A stretch of 64,000 nt of DNA, taken from Fusibacter_A sp965140735. Lineage in GTDB: Bacteria > Bacillota > Clostridia > Peptostreptococcales > Acidaminobacteraceae. A model generated the notes under the pieces. It was not told where the DNA came from. It saw only the letters and a program-made list of their open reading frames with translations, and did no database searches. Positions 62,063 through 64,000 of the stretch are shown here, piece after piece. The DNA lies in assembly GCA_965140735.1 (NCBI GenBank), contig OZ223306.1, positions 3,534,001-3,598,000 on the forward strand. Direction: 5' to 3'. Numbering within the stretch: the stretch's first letter is position 1; each line of letters begins with the position of its first letter. The position numbers and the translations under genes are program-made.

Positions 62063-63052
62063 ATGAAAACCATAAAATGGGGCATCATCGGATGTGGCAA
62101 AGTAACAGAAGTCAAAAGCGGTCCTGGATTTCAAAATGCTGACAACTCAGCACTTGTGGCCGTTATGCGTCGAAATGGTGAACTTGCCAAGGACTATGCT
62201 GAAAGACACAATGTGCCTAAATGGTATGATAGTGCAGATGATCTTATAAATGATCCCGAAGTAGACGCAGTGTACATCGCCACACCACCAGCTTTTCATA
62301 AAGAATACACGCTTAAGTGTGCTAAAGCGGGTAAACCTGTATATGTGGAAAAACCCATGGCACTTAATTATGATGAATGTCAAAGTATGATTACTGCATG
62401 TGAAAAAGCAAATGTACCGCTTTATGTGGCCTTCTATAGACGTGGACTGCCAAGGTTTCATAAAATTAAAGCACTTATAGAGAGTGGTGCTATAGGTGAA
62501 GTACGATTTGTAACCACTAGAAATTATAAAAAGCCGATTGAAGCTGGATTATCTGAAAAAGACCTGCCTTGGCGTGTGATTCCAGAGATTTCTGGCGGTG
62601 GCATCTTCCTTGATATTGGCAGTCATACGCTGGACATATTAGACTATATTTTAGGCCCAATAAAAGAGGTCAAAGGGAGTATTGATAACCAAGCGCATTT
62701 ATACAGAGCGGACGATATCGTCTCAGGGAACTTTGTCTTTGAATCAGGGGTTCACGGGATTGGCATATGGTGCTTTTCAGCATTTGAAGCATACGATATG
62801 AATGAAATCATAGGCAGTAAAGGCAAGCTTGAATTCTCAACTTTTGGCTCTGAACCCATCGTGCTCAGGACTGCTGATAAGACAGAACTTTTTCCAATCG
62901 AAAATCCAAAACATATTCAGCAACCTTTAATTCAAACCATTGTGAACGACCTCAATAAAGTGTCAAAATGTCCAAGTACAGGACAAAGCGCATCTAGAAC
63001 AAGCTGGGTTATGGATCAAATTGTAAAACAGTATAAGGGGTACAATAAATAA
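62063..63052 (+). CDS. Gfo/Idh/MocA-family oxidoreductase
   Basis: A 329-residue NAD(P)-dependent dehydrogenase. The Rossmann motif is GIIGCGKVTEVKSGPGFQ. The family motif EKPMALNYDEC contains the conserved Lys, followed by GGGIFLDIGSHTLDILDYI with the catalytic His region. It acts on a sugar, inositol or related polyol; the substrate is unknown. AAAGGAG upstream. A small YdbC gene follows after 15 bp. Confidence 0.9.
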   Translation: MKTIKWGIIGCGKVTEVKSGPGFQNADNSALVAVMRRNGELAKDYAERHNVPKWYDSADDLINDPEVDAVYIATPPAFHKEYTLKCAKAGKPVYVEKPMALNYDECQSMITACEKANVPLYVAFYRRGLPRFHKIKALIESGAIGEVRFVTTRNYKKPIEAGLSEKDLPWRVIPEISGGGIFLDIGSHTLDILDYILGPIKEVKGSIDNQAHLYRADDIVSGNFVFESGVHGIGIWCFSAFEAYDMNEIIGSKGKLEFSTFGSEPIVLRTADKTELFPIENPKHIQQPLIQTIVNDLNKVSKCPSTGQSASRTSWVMDQIVKQYKGYNK

Positions 63053-63067
63053 GAAAGGACTAAAATA

Positions 63068-63289
63068 ATGGCAAATATAAAATATGAAATCACAGAAACA
63101 ATAGGCGTTGTCTCAGAAAATAACAAAGGCTGGTCTAAAGAATTAAATCTCATCAGTTGGAATGACAGAGCTCCTAAATACGATCTTAGAGACTGGGCAC
63201 CAGAACATGAAAAGATGGGTAAGGGTATAACGCTCTCAAAGGAAGAATTGATTCAATTAAAAAACTTGCTCAATAATTTGGATCTTTAA
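63068..63289 (+). CDS. YdbC-family PC4-like single-stranded DNA-binding protein
   Basis: A 73-residue protein matching the YdbC/PC4 pattern throughout (NNKGWSKELNLISWNDRAPK, YDLRDWAPEHEKMGKGITLS). Family members dimerise and bind single-stranded DNA or RNA. GAAAGGAC precedes the ATG. Probably co-transcribed with the oxidoreductase gene. Confidence 0.87.
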   Translation: MANIKYEITETIGVVSENNKGWSKELNLISWNDRAPKYDLRDWAPEHEKMGKGITLSKEELIQLKNLLNNLDL

Positions 63290-63407
63290 ATAGATGAAAT
63301 AGAGGGTTCTATTTAGCTGTATTTATTGCATAAAAGAGAGTTGATTTGACATTAAGTTATATAATGGCTAATCAGCTCTTTTTAACGGCTATTTTCTAGA
63401 ATAGTTT

Positions 63408-63442
63408 GTGGATAAAATCATTTTAGATGCATTTTATCCACA
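63408..63442. terminator. convergent-gene hairpin
   Basis: TGTGGATAAAAT pairs perfectly with ATTTTATCCACA around an 11-base loop. It lies between the convergent YdbC and phosphate-permease genes. Confidence 0.65.
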
Positions 63443-63497
63443 TTGATCACAGAGAAAAAACTCTACACCAAAAGCGTATAATATTGACTTATGGAAA

Positions 63498-64000
63498 TCA
63501 ATAAACTCCTTGCATAAATACATTTTGCATAAAAAACAAACTGATATAGGCGAGAATCATTGAAAGTACGGGTGTAAATAACCATCCAAAAGAGATGTTG
63601 CGAAGTTTTTTAAAATTGATATTCCTGTCCCCTCTGGCAAGACCAATCCCAATGATGGAACCCACAATTGCTTGAGAACTTGATACAGGTACAAGTGGAA
63701 TCGTCGGCAGGTGTAGAGATATGAGTAAATGTTGAAGGGACACAGAACCAAATAAAAATAGGACAAATGAACTTGATAAAACCACAATAAGAGCACTGGA
63801 AGGTGAAATCTTATAGATGCTATTACCTACTGTTGCCATAACGTTATGTGAATAAGTGAATATACCAACTGCAATTGCCATAGCACCTAAGAAGAACAAG
63901 ACTTGTGTCTGATTGATTGTAAAGATGAAAAGATCCACAGAAGGCAGTGTAATCGAATTGGTGAAAACCCCCATAACATTTGCAATATTATTTGCACCTA
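63498..64000 (-). CDS. PiT-family inorganic phosphate permease, partial
   Basis: The last about 167 residues of a PiT transporter; the 5' end runs off the window. GANNIANVMGVFTNSI matches the PiT signature GANDVANA in the first half-repeat. The second-half motif is TYSHNVMATVG and PVSSSQAIVGSIIGIGLARG. It moves phosphate with H+ or Na+. The stop is TGA at 63498. Confidence 0.85.
   Translation of the reverse strand, partial: GANNIANVMGVFTNSITLPSVDLFIFTINQTQVLFFLGAMAIAVGIFTYSHNVMATVGNSIYKISPSSALIVVLSSSFVLFLFGSVSLQHLLISLHLPTIPLVPVSSSQAIVGSIIGIGLARGDRNINFKKLRNISFGWLFTPVLSMILAYISLFFMQNVFMQGVY

Overview
This window looks like chromosome from a low-G+C, Gram-positive, anaerobic member of the Clostridia (a Fusibacter- or Acidaminobacter-like organism would fit, but that is inference). 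The evidence is the strong AGGAGG ribosome sites, AT-rich codon use, a four-subunit pyruvate/2-oxoacid:ferredoxin oxidoreductase with a sigma-54 promoter, MinD-type ATPases with ferredoxin inserts, DUF134 regulators, S-layer homology domains and a TcdR/UviA-type sigma factor. No rRNA, tRNA or CRISPR array was seen.

Layout. 1-2 kb: a Crp/Fnr regulator and an MDR oxidoreductase with an FNR-like box between them. 2-11.4 kb: an accessory island made of an orphan toxin/immunity remnant, two near-identical copies of a 1.67-kb IS1182-like element in direct orientation, and one IS3-family element. The two IS1182-like copies bracket a UviA-like sigma factor, a UviB/BhlA holin-like protein, two paralogous small hydrophobic proteins of unknown function, and two about 183-bp highly structured inverted-repeat elements. 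11.6-16.5 kb: a TruA paralogue, a MerR regulator, a lipoprotein flavin reductase and a LacI regulator. 16.6-24.5 kb: a probable LacI-controlled operon for purine-nucleoside-like uptake and breakdown (M20 hydrolase, BMP lipoprotein, ABC ATPase, two permeases, SAH/MTA-type deaminase).

24.2-33.7 kb is a decayed tandem duplication. Unit 1 is 24243-30489 and unit 2 is 30491-33690; at the junction a truncated porB abuts a truncated deaminase. It carries fast-diverging secreted and membrane protein cassettes between near-identical flanks. 33.3-38 kb: the por operon, with a canonical sigma-54 promoter and a divergent enhancer-binding protein. 38-43.8 kb: a C26 peptidase, a HAD phosphatase and a cobalamin-riboswitch-controlled cobalt ECF transporter (cbiQOMN). 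44-45.5 kb: a leucine-rich-repeat protein and an IS66 remnant.

45.9-52.5 kb looks like one regulon. Four promoters carry the palindrome GACATATGTC over their -35 boxes. They drive a DUF5320 protein, two NifX/NifB-like cofactor proteins with two MinD/ferredoxin ATPases, an ACR3/BASS-type transporter with a DUF134 regulator, and a second DUF134 regulator. A CoA-disulfide-reductase-like enzyme sits among them. 52.6-64 kb: an APC permease, an SLH protein, a MORN-repeat protein, a split AgrC-type histidine kinase encoded as two complementary halves with a LytTR response regulator, a MefA-like MFS exporter behind a 13-codon leader peptide with interleaved alternative stems, an AlbA/HATPase regulator remnant, a Gfo/Idh oxidoreductase, a YdbC protein and a partial PiT phosphate permease.

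A family of about 120-bp palindromic MITE-like repeats (five copies plus a half copy) is scattered between genes. The points most worth a second look are the split kinase, the leader-peptide attenuator, the UviA/UviB locus with its hydrophobic twins, and the GACATATGTC regulon.
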